Source of the DNA: Paratinospora sagittata
Taxonomy: Eukaryota; Streptophyta; Magnoliopsida; Ranunculales; Menispermaceae
Reading direction: 5' to 3'
Assembly (NCBI GenBank): GCA_035771175.1
Contig: CM069603.1
Location: 28,798,308-28,862,307, forward strand
Length of the DNA: 64,000 nt
In this document: positions 36,673-48,049 of the stretch, one piece after another
Numbering within the stretch: position 1 is the first letter of the stretch
Layout: each line of letters begins with the position of its first letter
The notes under the pieces: model-generated
The model's database searches: none
Told to the model about the DNA's origin: nothing
Seen by the model: only the letters and a program-made list of their open reading frames with translations
Program-made: the position numbers and the translations under genes

Positions 36673-36690
36673 GATGGGAAGCAACCCATC
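36673..36690 (+). other. Hairpin after the P protease ORF
   Basis: gatgggaagcaacccatc: six-base arms GATGGG and CCCATC around AAGCAA, 31 bases after the stop. O has the equivalent at 3580-3597. Confidence 0.55.
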
Positions 36691-38293
36691 GATTTTGGAG
36701 TTTTATTATTTCTTTTGCTTTATGTTTTTAGTCATTGACAAATTTATTTACTTGTATTTTCTAGGTTCTAAATAAATTTGAGAGGTCTTTGTGGAGCTTT
36801 TCGGAGAGACAAATGACATGCATTATGTGACATCTTCACCCATTTGGGTTCAGGGGATTTTCTAAACTTCTCTCTCTTATATGCCTTTGTTTTTCCTAGT
36901 ATCTATTTGTTTATTTCATGCATTGAGGACAATGCTCGCTTTAAGTTTGGGGGAGAGTTTTGAATTTCTGTCAAGGTATATTAGTTGAGTATGCATTAGT
37001 TTAGGTTAGGTAATCACATTATTTTACAACTTTAGACTTACTTATGGAAGGCCAATGACACGAGAACACTTTAGAGATATGAAACAATAGGAGAATGTAG
37101 AAAGTTACTATATGTCTCTGTGCTTGATCCATTTTTGCTAAGTTGTGTTAGAGAGACTTAACCATTTGTACATGGTTTTGATCATTAGATTAAGATTGTT
37201 TGAAATGGACTTTTGCTTGCAAAGTCATATTTTAGATCTCTAGGGATTCTAGAACAAGTTTGATCACTACTTGAGGCGAAATCCTAGAAAACACACCATG
37301 AGGAAGATGTTTTAGGCCATGTTTGAAAACGTTTGAGCCAAATAGCCTACCTTTTTTTTTATTATATCCATAGTACCCATTTTGACTTAAATGTCATTTC
37401 CTTGTTACCTATGCATTATGAACGTTAAGCTTTATCTATTTAAATTCCTTGTTTCAACCTATGTACCTTATGCACTTTGATCATGTTGGAGTATTATTAT
37501 TTGGAAGGAAGAACAATGGGAAAGAAAAAGAGAAAAAAATGGAATAGAGAAAAGAAAAGATTTGAGAAGTTTGCTAATGAGCTCTAATGAAAAAGAAAAG
37601 AAGAAACAGGGTGTTACAGTTATGTGTTGAAAAGAAATAAGTTTGGGGGTGTAGCATTCATGATGAAAAAAAAAGCAAACAAAAGAATGAGAATTGAATG
37701 AAAGAAAAAGTCGAATAGTTGAAAGGATATATGTGTTAAAAAAAAGATTTTTTTGGTTTCATATCTAATGTAGCGGATGCTAGTAATTGATCAAAGTGTT
37801 TAGGGCGTTTTGAGCTACAATGTTTCCTATTTTTTCCTACCATTGAACGTTGGCCTTACATTACAACCAAAGAAAGACCTATTGATTTTGAATGGTGTGC
37901 GTTCTACATTAGTTGAGGATAGTGTGAAAGACTTGTCTATGGAATTCCAACTTAAACCATATATTCTGAGATCTCATATTTTACACTTGCTTGCACTTGT
38001 TCATGACTTGCATGATTAGTTTGATGAGATTAGCTATGTACTCATGTGTGAAAGAATCAAAGACAAAACTTTGAAAGTTGGGTTGAAATTCTAGACAAAT
38101 TTACTCTTGAAGTTCTTCCTAGAATTGAATGTTCTTTTTGGTGTAATCTTAGAGGACATATATGTGTTTACAATGTTGAGTTAAGTCTATTTGTGCGAGA
38201 ATATGACTTTAGAAGGGAAGTGTTAATCATGAGTTTAGTTTAGTTTTTTTTTCCTTTGCTCGGGTCGATAAAACTCCTAAGTTTGGGGGTATT
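36691..38293 (+). other. Noncoding 3' region of element P with three polypurine tracts
   Basis: No credible ORF. AAGTTTGGGGG occurs at 36943-36953, 37639-37649 and 38279-38289; the last abuts the 3' LTR. Intervals are about 696 and 640 bp, against about 704 and 654 bp in O. It also shares with O the tract context and the ctagaacaagttt ... cttgaggcgaaatcctag segment. Confidence 0.72.
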
Positions 38294-39798
38294 TGATGAG
38301 TTGAGTTTTATACATAGTATTTTGTAGGAATTTTATTAGGTTTGTAGATATATTTCACTAATTTCTAGGTGTTTTGGCTTAATTTGCATATTTAGTGTTT
38401 TCGGTGCATCTTAGGTTTTTTGTGTATTTTAGAGGTTAACTTTAGTTGTTTTCATGAATAGAATACTTTAGGTTTTTTAAGAAAAATAAATATGATTTTT
38501 AGGAATTTTTCCTAAAGCTATTAGTAGCATTTGCATAATAGCATGTTCATTTTAGATCAAAGTTTCATCTTAATTGTTAATATTTTGTTAGTTTGTTGAT
38601 TTACTTACTTATGGTTGTTTTCTTTTGTAGGTAATAAAAACTTGAAAGTGTGGCAAATCGAGGCCCAAATGATGGTGAAAAGTGACCAAGATCATGTGCG
38701 AAAAGTGTAGAAGAAAGTGCGAAAGAATAGAGAAAAGCGGGGAGAAAAATGGCTAAGGACATAAGTGCAGTGCCCAGAACACTAAAAATCAGTAGAAAAA
38801 ATTCCCGCAGTAGCGTTGCAGCGCTACTCCCTTGAGTGTTGCAGTGCTACCACAAAAATCTGATTTTTTCGGCTTTGTGTTTGGGCAATTTTGGCTATTC
38901 AAGTGGAAAGCGAAATAGGGCATATTATATATCAAAAGAAAGGGTTTTTCATGAGGAATCCATTAGAGAAGAAGAGAAGATGGCTAGGTTGCTGGTAAAA
39001 CGGAGATTGACTTCAGAAGTGAAGAGGATCGAAGATTTATAGTATTTCTAGCACATTTTGTAGACGATTTCAATGTTTTCTATCTTATTTTGTATTTTCT
39101 TCTTCAACACTATGAATTAACTTCTAATTCTAGAGAATAGATGGATCTTGGTTTGTCTTTGATGGGTTAATTGTAATAGTTATTCATTGTTAATGCAATT
39201 TTCTATGGTTTATTCATAATTATCTGTACTTAATGCTTTTGATTTATTGATCATGAATTGAATGAACCTAGATCTAAGGGGCGGCACTCGAGAGGGGGTT
39301 CTTTAGGTTAGAAAATTAGAATTATGACATGAGGTTGCTATAGAATCGAGAGGTTTATAGGATCTTATGAGATCATTGAGAAATCCCTAGAGTTTAAGGC
39401 ACAGTTGAGAATTGGATATTTATCGAGTGGTCGAGATCCAATCTCAGTTGTAGGTTTCAATCTGGCCCTCAAGAGAGGGGATTGATAACCCTTGGACTTT
39501 ATCTATAAATTTGGAAAATGAATTTACCAATGATCCCAATTAATCTTGATTTGCAAACTAAGTGAAGTTGATTCTCTATATCATTCTTACTATTGAATTT
39601 TCTTTACTTTCAATTCCTTTAATTCCATTTAATTTCCAGCATTTTAATCCGTTTAATATCTCCATTTCATTGTCTAAATAAAGTGTAAAATCTATGAAAC
39701 GATAATTGATAGAGTACAATTTTCCTGTGGACGATACCCGACTCACTATCGGTATATTATAACTTGACTTTGGTGCGCTTGCGATAAATTCATGAACA
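38294..39798 (+). repeat. 3' LTR of element P
   Basis: Starts TGATGAGTTGAGTTTTATAC and ends ATTCATGAACA. It pairs with 32505-33989. The final 400 bases differ from the partner in sequence but keep the order of features (ctctagagaNNagatggat near 39125/33325, gagagggg repeats near 39290). Confidence 0.86.
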
Positions 39799-40703
39799 GT
39801 TTCATGTTGTTGAAACACATTCCACAAAACTCGAGGCCAAAACACAGTGTTTTGGTTTTGACCTGCTAGAACGCGTTACACACTGCTGAAATGAGTTCCA
39901 CAAGACCCAAGAACACTTGACCATTTTGCGCTTGCATGAAACACGTTTCTCCCTGTTGGAGTGCATTCTAGCACGTCCGAGGCAAAATAGGTGTGGTTTG
40001 ACTGTTGGAGTGCGTTCTTACAGAGAGCAATGCATTCCACGGGTTCTTTGGAAATGTGTGCATGTCAAGAATACAATTCTTTAACATGTCTAAGTTCCAT
40101 AATTGATAAAACATTAAAATCACACTTGGAACAAGATTTTGAAACTCAAAATAGAATCGAAAACATGAGTTTTCGAAAGAAGATATCACAGAGTGAGTTT
40201 CTCTATAAAAAGAAAATTCATTTTGTTCTAAATATGATAATAAAAACATTCAAATCTTGATTTCATAAAAGTATGGATCAAAACAATAATATCTCAAAGG
40301 AATAAAAAATGATACAATATGATGCAATACGGAAAAAACATGAACTCAAGTGGCTGATCAATCAGGAAAAAAACCTACAACCTAAGAGATCTAAAAAATT
40401 ACAGCTGATGAATATCCAGGAGCTCTTGTGCCTTGATCTCCAATTGACTTAGGTTGACTTCTAGCTTGTCCTCAGTTGACTTGATTCTCGTGTTCCAACT
40501 GGTTGAGTTCTCTTGATTTGTACTTTATGTTCTTTATCCGAACTTCAGTCTTCATCTACACTTGGTGAGTATTGTCTTTGTCTATATTTTCAAGATCAAT
40601 CATACAGTATCATATTGAAACATACTCAACAAATATGTTAGATCACATGAGATATTATTTGGAATCATCAAAATCAAAGAGGGCGAGGGTCATCAAACTA
40701 ATA
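39799..40703 (-). repeat. 5' LTR of element H, right segment
   Basis: Continues H's LTR after P. It includes the palindrome array (39805-40060), then AT-rich U3 to the end at about 40703 (gagggcgagggtcatcaaac then taata). The end resembles that of G's LTR (ggatgagggtcaatacacca). The normal terminal CA is TA here. Q coding sequence starts directly after. Confidence 0.7.
39805..40060 (-). repeat. Palindrome array in the H LTR
   Basis: Seven or eight copies of a 12-14 base dyad with core AACGCGTT or degraded forms, e.g. tagaacgcgttac (39867-39879), gaaacacgtttct (about 39937), ggagtgcgttctt (about 40008). An intact core is also at 32495-32502, where P inserted. Spacing is about 25-70 bp. Confidence 0.7.
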
Positions 40704-42465
40704 GGCTCAAACCAAAAGTTCCCCAACAGAAAGAGGTTTGGAGCAAAACCTAGTGAACTAATATGTTTTGGTTATAACAAACCTGGTCATGTGAGAAGTG
40801 AATTTTCTAACATGTATACGAAGAGTTTCAGCTTAAAGAAGAAGGACAAGAAAGTGCTAAAGGAAACTTGGGATGATACAAGCTTAAGCGAAAGTGATTC
40901 AGATTTTGAAAATAACAAAGCCATCATTTGTCTTATGGAAAATGCCGAGGTAAAATCTAAAACATTTGATTATTATGATGATTTATTCAATTCACATGAT
41001 TATAACATTATTAAGACCAATCTAGATAGAGAAATCAAGAAAAATACCAAGCGCAAAAGAAGCTTAAAGGAAGCTCTTGAAGAGGTTGAATCTCAACCAG
41101 AGAATCTTGATGAGTTCTCCCTAGATAATGAACAATTAACTAAGTTAGTTAATAAGTTGAAGAGTGAAAATGAAACACTAAAAAAGAGTGTTGAAGATTT
41201 GACTAGTGTAGCTCTTAAGTTCACCAATGGGCAAAAAATGTTTGATACGATGTTAGGTGCCCAAAGATGTGCTTTTGATAAAGTCGATATAGGATTCACT
41301 CAAGGGTCTAAACTAAAAGATTAGATTGTGCTGAGATGCCCACTTAAACGAATTATGAAAGGGAAACTAGCATGGGTAGAAAAGGATGTGCTTATTAATG
41401 CTAACATGCATGGACCCAAAGCAACATGAGTACCAAAATCAAAAGTGTTTTATGTTGTGTAGATGGACAAAATTAGAAACACTTGGTACCTTGATAGTGA
41501 ATGCTCAAGACATATGACTGGAGACAAGTCAAAGTTCTTGTGCATGGAAAGGAAGAAAGGAGGGAACATGACATTTGGAGACAACAACAAAGGTGAAATC
41601 GCTACTATTGGTAATGATTCTCTTTCCATATGTGATGTTCATTTTGTCAAAGACTTTAAACATAATCCCTTGAGCATAAGTCAATTATGAGACAAGGGTT
41701 ATGAAATATCTTTTAAAACAAATAGATGCATTGATAGGCATTCGAATGACCCAATTGCATTCATAGCATCCAGACATAAAAATGTAGATCGCACAATTTT
41801 TGATGATATGAGAAAACAAAATGTTTCATGTTTAAGTGCTATAACTTGTGATGATGCATGGGTTTGGCATAGAAGACTAGCACATGTTAGTTTGGACAAC
41901 ATATCTAGGCTAGTTAAGAATGATCTTACCAAAGGTATTCCTAAGGAAGTATACCTGAAAGACAAGACAAGGTCTGTGAACCATGCCAATTGAGCAAGCA
42001 TACCAAATCATCATTTAAGAGCAAAAAACATTTATCTACTACTAGAGCTATTGAATTGATTCACATGGATCTTTTTGGACCAACCCGAACCCAAAGTTTA
42101 GGAGGTAAATCATATGTTTTTGTTATTGTTGATGATTTCACAAGATCTACATGGGTATTCTATCTGGCACATAAGCATGAGGTGTGTAACTTGTTCATTA
42201 AGTTTTGTCGAAAAATAGAAAATGAAAAAGGATACAAAATTAATATCACAAGAAGTGATAAAGGTGGAAAATTTGTGAATAAAAATCTTGAAGAATTTTG
42301 TAGAAAACAAAGATACACCCACCATCTCTCAGCTTCTAGAACACCACAACAAAATGGTGTAGTAGAAAGAAAGAATAGATCACTTCAGGAAATGGGATGA
42401 ACAATGTTAAGTGAATACAATGTAGCACCTATTTTTGGGTTGAAGCAATTAATATTGCGTGTCAT
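40704..42465 (+). pseudogene. Sirevirus gag, protease and integrase fragment, element Q
   Basis: Begins mid-gag at the H LTR edge. A knuckle at about 40758 has lost two Cys (CFGYNKPGHVRSEF). Then come a coiled segment (VNKLKSENETLKKSVEDL), ANMHGPKAT, a protease site YLDSECSRHMTGD near 41490 (Gly to Glu after D-S), LAHVSLDNISRLVK, and integrase with catalytic positions in HMDLFGPTRTQSLGGK, RSDKGGKF and NGVVERKNRSLQEM. A frameshift occurs near 41985 and stops near 41323, 41459, 41688 and 42398. It stops at T1. It is similar to A's gene but not the same copy. Confidence 0.85.
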
Positions 42466-43390
42466 TGTTGAACCAACGTCCCTTACGAGAATATGTCCCT
42501 AATATGAAAGATATTTTGATGATTGCAAACCACATTCTGTTTATGATATTACTGCACATATGGCATATCTAATCTTACTTGATGGTTTCAAAGATATAAT
42601 GATGCATGGCAAACGTATTAAAAGATCTTCTTCAAGATGTTTAGTTACATGATTAGATTATGATAGGTTGTAGGACCTTCTATGTCATGGGATTCAGCAA
42701 TATACATGTCTGCATGTTTTATTCGATCGTTTGCATATTCGATTTAATCCGGTTACATTATGATTTATCGAGCTTTAATCAAGAAATCAAAAACCATTTT
42801 TATAAAAGTCTTTCAAGACATTAATGTTTGAGCAGCGCCCTCCTGGACTTGATGAGTCGGGACGCTGATAAAATATTATGAAGCACAAGGTTGACTTGAA
42901 CTAATTAATAAGGACGCTTACTTGTTAGTCGCGACCATTCTTTTATCAACCTTTGGGAATGTCAAGACGCTGACTTAGTTTCAGCTCGCTGGAAGTTCTT
43001 TTTGCTTTTTAAGTGATTTCTATCTTTAAGGACTCTAATAAGTTATAAGTTGAATAAATTACCATGACGCTACCTGTGTAGGAGCGCCCTCATCTTCAGA
43101 ATCAACTTAAATAACTTTCAGGACGCTTATTGTCCTTTAGCGCACTTAACATTGTTTTAAAACTATTTTTAAATATCACAACGCTTACTCTTAAGTAGCG
43201 CCCTCATATGCTTAATGTTTTAAAACAAAGCAGGACGCTAACTGCCAAGTAGCGCCCTCATGATTTAAGTCGTTTAATTGTCAAAGTAAGTTAGGACACT
43301 TGCTATTCAGTAGAGCCCTCACTTCACTGTTCAGTAGGACGCTGATGTTCTATGAGCACCCTCAAAGGAACAAAACGACAAAAAAGATAT
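42466..43390 (+). mobile_element. T1: A-type LTR fragment
   Basis: Starts TGTTGAACCAACGTCCC, homologous to the first 0.92 kb of A's LTR, including the dyad array (about 42830-43375). It is lost after ccctcaaaggaacaaaac, at about 43390, upstream of the TATA box. It truncates Q's integrase. Confidence 0.85.
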
Positions 43391-43690
43391 TCTCGTTGTT
43401 CTAATATCCTAATATCATGCTTGATTATATTGCTCCAAACTAAAGACATGTTTTTTGACACACAATTTAATTTATGCTCAAAAAGACATGTTTTAGGCCT
43501 TTCCTAAAATAAATCAATGAAGAGCATGAGTTGGAAAATTTTACCCATACGACGCCACCAAGCCACGCCTTCTAACACTAGTTGACTCTGAGGGAAACAA
43601 CCTTTGTGGTTCAAGCTCAAAAGGAATAATTTGAGTTTAATGCCCTGAGCTACCGCCAAAGAAAAGCCATAACACCATCCATGAGCCAAT
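43391..43690. other. Unassigned segment
   Basis: 300 bp with no repeat partner in the window and no recognised domain. A 61-codon minus-strand ORF (43504-43689) ends in a tract that lies where G's gag should continue. It may be foreign sequence joined at a deletion. Confidence 0.4.
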
Positions 43691-45110
43691 CTATACTACA
43701 TAGAACACTTTTGATTTTGATACTCAAGTGGCTTTGGGTCCTACAAGGTTAGCATCATATAAAACATTTTTCTCAACCCATGCTAGTTTTCCTTTCTTTC
43801 GAACTTAAGTGAGCATCTAGCAATGGTATGCCCTTGTCTATTGCAAAAGTGACATGTAGGTCTTTTAGTCAAAAGATGATCATAGCTCTTTTGTTTGGCG
43901 CCATATGTATAACCTAGACTAATTTTGTCTAAAGCACATTATTGTGCTCCTAACATCATGTCAAACAATTTTTGGCTGTTTGTGAACTTTTTCACTACTT
44001 CGGTTAGGTTATCTACACTCTTTTTGAGTGTGTCTCTCTTTTTTTAAGTGTATTATGTTCTAATTGATGAGAAGTCATTGCATCTTGTTGAGATTCAATC
44101 TCTTCAAGTGCGGTTGAAAGGCTCTTTTTGAGTTTAGTATTCTTTTTAATTTTTTATCTAATAGACACTTAGTTAGCTCAAAATCAGATTCATCATGCGA
44201 GTTATCATAATCATCATCAGTGTTGGGAGATGAATCTTTTACCTCTGTATTTGTTGTTAGGCAAATTATCGTACTTTTTTCACAATGATCTGTTTCACTA
44301 TCACTCGAGCTAGAGTTGTCCCATATCTTCTTCGACACCTTCTTTGCTTTCTTTCTGGGGTTGAAGTCTCTTTTATACTTGAGTGGACATTCGCCCTTCA
44401 CGTGATCGGGTGTTTTGCACTTGAGGCAAACCAATTCACTTGGTTTTTCTCCAAACTTTTTCCCTTTGTGATACTACTCATTTTGATTTAATTTTTCCTT
44501 ATTTTCATCCAAGTGTTTTGGCATTTGTATAGATGGACACTTATCTTCATTGGTTGAATAACTTTTTGAAGAAAATTTGATTTCTATGTTTGCATAAAAT
44601 GCCAACACCTCGTTCTCATCAACTTCCATTGGAGTGATCTCTTTTGAATCATTTGACTCAATCTCCATTTGCTCATATTGATCACATGAATCACTTCCTT
44701 CAATTCCATCAGCATTTTTAACTTTTTTACTCTTAGTGACTTCAAGTTTGTTTCATTCTTCATATGTCACTTCGAGCTTGTTCAAAATATCCTTAGCCAT
44801 TTCACATGAACTCACTCGATTGAATTCACTTCTGGATAAACTACAAAATAGAACGTTGATAGCTTGGTCATTTAATTTCTCTTGTCTTCTTTCACTTGGA
44901 GTCCATTCAACTCTATCCTTAAGCACTTTAGCCCCATTTACCATTCTTGTGGGAATTATATAGCCATCTCTATGTTCCAAAGTTCTGTTTTGAGCCTGGA
45001 GGAAGAACTTCATTCCTGTTCTCCAATGAGTATAATGATCTTCGTTGAATAGAGGTCATCGCCATGTGGATGGACCTTCCTTGAATAAGCCTTTGGTACT
45101 ATCATACACT
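43691..45110 (-). pseudogene. Gag, element G (sirevirus-like copia)
   Basis: Minus strand. The N-terminal part (45110-44753) has RDGYIIPTRMVNGAKVL and INVLFCSLSRSEFNRVSSCE; the middle (44668-44474) is acidic. The first knuckle (CLKCKTPDHVKGEC) is at about 44427-44386, then an acidic and coiled segment, and the second knuckle (CHFCNRQGHTIARC) at about 43860-43819, ending in the KSKVFYVV block near 43700. This is the same two-knuckle plan as A. Frameshifts occur near 44745, 44450 and 44070. It is truncated at its 3' end near 43690. Confidence 0.83.
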
Positions 45111-46054
45111 GTCGTTACTCAAAGAAATTGTTAGATAACTTCGAGGCAAAAACCCACTCTGATACAACTTGTTGGCCCAAATTTTAGTCCAAGAGGGGGG
45201 CTGAATTGGAATTTACAAGTTTTTCACAAAACCTTCAACGAAACTTAAATGGCCAAGATAAGCAATTAAACAAGTGCAACGAAAGTAAATATGGACACGT
45301 TGATTTATAGTGGTTAAGCTCCAATGCGTACCTCCACTATCTAATCTCCCCGATTAGGATTTTCCAAACTCACTAACTTGATTCAATTTACGGGTGTGAA
45401 TCAAACCGTTACAACTTGATCCAACTTGCAGGTGTGGATCCTACCTAACTTGATCCAACTTGCGGGTGTGGATCCAACCTTTTACAAACACCGACTTCCT
45501 GGTTAGGGAATCTTCCCAATTGGCTAACCAACCAATTACAAAAGTGCAAAGTGTGCTCTTAATCGAACAACTCTTTGAAAATGAAGCATATAAGGTAGAA
45601 TGAATACATTCCAAGAGTGTACAGCCAAATGATTGAAAATGATGCTCAAGCTAAAATGAGGAAAGACTACTTCGGATTTTGATTGAAAAATGTTGAAGAT
45701 GAAGTGCACAATAAATTTTTTTTTTTCTTGATCACCTGAAATCTCTTAAAAATGATAATCTTCTAGAAAATGAAGATATGAAGTGCTGAAGTTTTCCTCT
45801 AATTGATTTAAAGACACAAGTCTCTCAACTTAAAAATCTTGTTGAAAAACATGGAACATTTGAGGAACTCAAAAGCTTTTCTCTCAAAGATAGATAATCA
45901 AAATCAATTCAAAGACTCATTTGAAACTTGTTTTTCCTTTTGAAATATGTGTAAAACTAAATTTAGCACAAGTCTTTCTCTCTCAAAGATTTTGCGACAA
46001 GGTCGCTCAAAATGAGCTAAGGCGCATATTTATACAAAACACATGTCGAAAAAG

Positions 46055-46300
46055 TAGGAACCACGTTTCTGTTCAAACTAGCCACAAAAAGCAAAAAACA
46101 CGTTTTTCTAACAGGAAACATGTTTCTGTATACATTTCAAAAACATGATTTTCTAGGTTTTTTGAAGAAACACGTTTCCTTCCATGAAAAGCGTTTCTGC
46201 TTGGTTTAGGGAAAATTTTCACCAAGTCCAAAACAGGAAAGGTGTTTCTCATCTAAGAAACGCGTTTTTGTATTTGTATAAATTATGAAACCTGTTTTTC
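46055..46300 (-). repeat. Palindrome array in the G LTR
   Basis: About nine copies of GAAACRCGTTTC or near forms, e.g. gaaacatgtttctg (46114-46127), gaaacacgtttcc (46164-46176) and gaaacgcgtttttg (46258-46271). These are self-complementary 12-mers, at 20-35 bp spacing. Confidence 0.75.
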
Positions 46301-46744
46301 TTTGATACAAATTTTGATCAAACAAATTTTCTTGATCAAACAAGTTTAAAAACACTTGACAACACTGGATTTGATCAAATTGAAGAATGAGCAAGTGTTA
46401 AACCTTTTTTGGATGAAAAGTCAAACTTTTTATTTAATCTGAAATCGGTTTGACTTTCAAATACAATTGACTTTTTCAAAGCAAAGATTAAAAACAATCA
46501 ACTCAACTTCAAAACGATACAAATAAAGTGATTTTCCGATCAAAGCATAAATCGAGATAATTTCGATCAAACAAGTGAAAGTTTGACTTTTGGTCAAAAT
46601 AGTTGACTTTGCAAAAATGAGAATGATTTAGAAATATGATGCATGCAAAGAATTTGCCTAACGCAGATAGAAATTATTCTACATCCCTATAGAATCTAAG
46701 AAACTACATTACATAGATGTGATATTGATCGTTCGATTACTTTG

Positions 46745-47073
46745 ATTCACTTCTAGCTTTGCCTTTGACTTTTTGATTGACTTTACACATATGATAATTT
46801 AAGTACTGAAACATTTTAGTCGAAGTTGTTAGTATACAAATTAGTATGCAAAGAATGTTCTTTGCAATCATCAAAACATACAAGGGTGAGGGCTAATAAG
46901 TCAACAGATCATTCATTGCATTGATTCACTTGGAACTTTGACTATTACTTTTTAGTTGACTTCTGTGATTTGATTATTTTAAGCTGAAACAACTTTGTCA
47001 AAGCGATTAGTACTCAATGGAATGTTGTTTCTAATAATCGAAACACACAAGGATGAGGGTCAATACACCAACA
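46745..47073 (-). repeat. Tandem duplication at the G LTR terminus
   Basis: The terminal 150-160 bp appears twice, ending with gggtgagggctaataagtcaaca near 46911 and then ggatgagggtcaatacacca at 47072. Shared phrases are gattcacttNNNNctttgac, tgattattttaag / tgataatttaag, and aatgttNtttNNaatcatcaaa. Confidence 0.6.
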
Positions 47074-48049
47074 ATAGATTCTATCAACTCCGTTGGAGAA
47101 AGATCATCTATATTCTCCACTTTGGCTTGGGAAGGTGGGTAAAAAAGAGCTTCAAGATCCAATACATAGTGTTGGACATCCTCATTCACCACCACATCTC
47201 AAGATACCGATTGGACAATGGATCGCTCTAAAGGGTCTACCGATGTTGCTTCCATATGAACCTCTTAAATACAACTTCCTAGCACATCTATCCGGTAACA
47301 AGTGCTCATCTCCTCTGGAATTTTTAGTGTGTGGTAGATGTTCAACATCACCTTTTCTTTATCGATCCTCAAAGTTAATTCACCACGCTGCACATCTATC
47401 AAAGCTCTTCTGGTAACTAGAAACAACCTCCCAAGAATCAACAAGATTTCATCCACCATCCTCTTCCATGCCCAAGACAACAAAATCCACTAAGAAGATG
47501 AACTTTTCAACGTTGACAAACACATCTTTAATGACTCCACGAGGATAGATGTGCGATCTATCTGCGAGTTGTAAGGTGATGCTTATAAGCTTCACTTTTC
47601 CAAGTCCCTATTTCCTAAAAACAAAAAGAGACATTAGATTTATGTTTGCACCCAAATCACAAAGTACTTTATCAAAAAGAGAAGTGTCAATTGTGCAAAG
47701 TATAGTAAAACTCGCTGGATCCTTTAACTTCTAAGGCAACTGTAGCAAATTCAATCGTAGGAGGGTCTCCTTCATTAGATAAAGTCGTTACGTGATGTAT
47801 GAGGGCGTACATTTGTGTCGATAGTGCTATTATAGGATTAACCTCATGCATTCCAACACTTTTCTAACCATTGATCTCTCACACAGAGCCTCATAGGTGT
47901 TAGAAGCCATTACCTCCAAAAGAAGAAGAGCTTCATTTTTCATCTTCCTCAATAAAGCGCCTCCAGCAGTCACATCTATTAAAGTTCTTTTGGTACCGTC
48001 TTCCAATTGTTGAACATTTGGATTTGTAACCAATCGTGGAAACCATGTT
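47074..48049 (-). pseudogene. Athila-type gag-protease fragment, element W
   Basis: Minus strand. 48049-47835 is gag (VDVTAGGALLRKM-like, LLLEVMASNTYEAL), homologous to O near 5910-6050. After a deletion, 47735-47500 gives the start of the protease region, and 47483-47265 its end (LILGRLFLVTRRALIDVQRG, ELTLRIDKEKVMLNIY). The remaining part to 47074 is Athila-like linker (EALFYPPSQAKVENIDDLSP). G's LTR and T2 truncate it on each side. Many stops. Confidence 0.75.

Larger units (their letters stand above)
32505..39798 (+). mobile_element. Element P: Athila-type Ty3/gypsy, gag and protease only
   Basis: LTRs at 32505-33989 and 38294-39798, flanks gttta (32500-32504) and gtttc (39799-39803), inside the H 5' LTR. 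It is 7.3 kb: LTR, primer-binding site, gag, protease, hairpin, a 1.6-kb noncoding region with three polypurine tracts, LTR. There is no RT, RNase H or integrase. Its layout matches O closely, though its LTRs differ, so the two represent one structural type. Confidence 0.9.
45170..47073 (-). mobile_element. 5' LTR of element G
   Basis: On the plus strand TGTTGGCCCAAATTTTAG to TACACCAACA, 1.9 kb. The primer-binding site on the left (TTGTATCAGAGTGGG, minus strand, 45154-45167) shows it is a 5' LTR. U5 repeats of gatccaacttgcgggtgtgg lie at 45418-45480, and the palindrome array at 46055-46300. The right end is doubled (46745-47073). It was inserted into W. Confidence 0.82.
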
